Assembly: GCF_004027225.2 (NCBI RefSeq)
Contig: NC_044290.2
Span: forward strand, 3,922,906 to 3,986,905
Direction: 5' to 3'
DNA: 64,000 nucleotides
Source: Strigops habroptila
Taxonomy: Eukaryota > Chordata > Aves > Psittaciformes > Psittacidae
Positions 62,401 to 64,000 of the stretch are shown here, one piece after another. Numbering within the stretch: the first letter of the stretch is position 1; each line of letters opens with the position of its first letter. A program made the position numbers and the translations under genes. The notes beneath the pieces were generated by a model. That model was not told where the DNA came from. It ran no database searches and was given only the letters and a program-made list of their open reading frames with translations.

Positions 62401-64000
62401 TGATATGTCTGTCAGGAACATGCAAGGAGACTGGTGCCCTTGCAATCTAACATAGCCTGTTGGAGAGGACAAAGATGATACCATACAAGAACCACCAAAA
62501 GGTGCTGCTGTCACGACTGATCCATCAGTATGGATGCCTGTTTTGAAAGGCTATTAAAAGAGATGATGGAATTTGATTTCAAGCTGCTTGCTGTGAGGTG
62601 CACAGCACTTAGTAGTGGCATGTAGCGGACTGTCCTCTGGTATTGTCATCTGCACCAACACCCAAGAAAAGCCTTTGAGAAGCCCCCAGGGCTGCTACTG
62701 AGGGAGCTGTCAGCAGATAGCCTGGCCCACATGACTGCAGTCCCTCAAACCTCCCACCTTCCTCAGGCCACGAGCAAGCAGTGCCAACACCTTCAGAAGG
62801 AAATACAAACTGCTGTAACCTCAGGGTGTGAGTACGGGCTCAGGGCTGGCTACCAGGAGGAGACAAAAGTCTTTGCTGCCCAAAGCAGCTGCAATTTTGA
62901 AACCACTAACACAAAGCAGAGGCAGGAGGTGCATTGAGGGGAGCTGAACAAGACAGGGAGCTTAAAACTTTTGTCAAACACCACAGTTATTCATAAACTG
63001 CTGCTCTGAGCAACAGCAGGGTCCAGCAGGTGTTAATGCCCTAAAACTAGAAATACAGGGAAAAGATTTTTTTAATCCCATTTTCCTCTTTCTCTGCTGG
63101 TAGGAGCCTGCAGAGCACAAACTTTTGCAATCTCTCCGTGTTCCCTTGGATTTGGGTCAGTGTGGAGATGCATTCCCCATAGGAACCAGCCAAAACCTCA
63201 CTTGATCAGTCTCGCCTGTGCTTCAAAGAGGAAAGCAGCTGGAGGAGTGGGCAGAAAGCCCATTCAACTGCTGTCATAGAAATCATCCCAAGAGATAGGC
63301 AGAGCAGACAGGAGACTCGGACTTGGGCAGAAGGACCTGGATTCAGGGAGCTGTTCCCAGAAGTGAGGCCCTCTCAGCTTTCTGCTTTACTGGCACACAT
63401 CATGCCGTTAGGGAATTGAATGTTGTACACACTGAAAACTGGTTATGAGAACTAGGAAAGAGAGAATTCCTAATGGGAAAAGGGAGCATGCCTGTAGATC
63501 TGAACTCACGACCAGGGGCCTGCATTGCTGCTGCCATAGAAAGGCTCTGACCACAGGCTACAGCTATTTTAATCCCATCGCACTGTCCTCCGGGAAAGGT
63601 GTTTGTGGCATCTTCAAACATACCAGCTGCCTCCCCCCATCCCACGCTGCCAGGCTGCTGCTAGAGAGCACACACAGCTCCAGCATTTGGGAGCTTTGTG
63701 CAGCGGGACTGAGATACACCCAGTCCTCGGAATACAAGGAGGTGAAGAAGAGCTGTGCTCCTTGCACAGAGGAGGCTCCATTTGGTCATGAGCTGCCCTG
63801 GACAATGATTTCCACCTAAGATCTGACCAAGGATCCAACCACAGTCCTGCTGTTTCCACTGCTGCTGGGTATGAGGGTGAGGGAGCCATGGGAAAGGCAT
63901 CCCACCAATATCCCTCCAGTTCCAGAGTTCTCTGCTCCCTTCACTCACTCCATCAACAGAGGACATCTGCAGCCACAAGCTCCATATCCATTAAACCAGT
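59442..64000. other. Non-coding stretch to the window end, no supported gene
   Basis: No repeat or exon recognised. Open frames are at most 138 codons. GC content rises toward the end but without a CpG-dense block. Confidence 0.45.

Noticed and set aside
1-64000. CRISPR arrays, tRNA or rRNA genes, and neighbours expected near CD7 in mammals (casein kinase 1 delta, SLC16A3, UTS2R)
   Set aside because: None of their signatures is visible; the single-exon receptor UTS2R would have shown as a long frame.

Overview
The window looks like bird genomic DNA. At least seven pieces of CR1, the dominant avian LINE, are spread through it; the longest still carries a 263-codon stretch of reverse transcriptase. 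Three copies of one ERVL-type LTR of a kind I associate with non-galliform (neoavian) birds are also present. Genes here are intron-containing, and no bacterial, tRNA or rRNA feature is visible.

Only two protein genes can be assembled with confidence. Both lie on the minus strand in a head-to-tail pair between about 11.4 and 28.3 kb. The first (17790 down to 11373, five coding exons, 326 codons) is CD7. It has a signal peptide, two tandem V-type immunoglobulin domains each on its own phase 1-1 exon, a stalk and transmembrane exon, and a tail exon carrying the CD7 signature VYEDMS. The familiar mammalian protein has one V domain, so the second is the main structural surprise. The second gene (28336 down to 24163, four coding exons, 208 codons) encodes a small type I membrane protein with an eight-cysteine ectodomain that I do not recognise. 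It sits upstream of CD7 on the same strand, which is where mammals keep SECTM1, a CD7 ligand. This makes it a candidate positional counterpart, although the sequence does not show homology.

Layout: 1-5.4 kb, no supported gene; 5.47-6.36 kb, CR1 with reverse-transcriptase ORF; 8.55-8.94 kb, CR1 fragment; 11.4-17.8 kb, CD7; 20.5-21.1 kb, LTR on the minus strand; 23.3-23.6 kb, CR1; 24.2-28.3 kb, the unrecognised receptor-like gene with an antisense LTR plus leader fragment in one intron; 28.4-64 kb, a long stretch with repeats and no recognised gene. The exception in that last stretch is a CpG-dense block near 49.8-50.15 kb with a possible first exon on the minus strand and a possible second exon near 47.95 kb.

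If the reading is right, the central 17 kb is a small leukocyte-surface locus. CD7 would signal through a YxxM phosphotyrosine motif that binds PI3-kinase, and the neighbouring membrane protein may be a partner or an unrelated lineage-specific receptor. All exon boundaries were read by eye from splice signals and phase, with no database search or transcript evidence.
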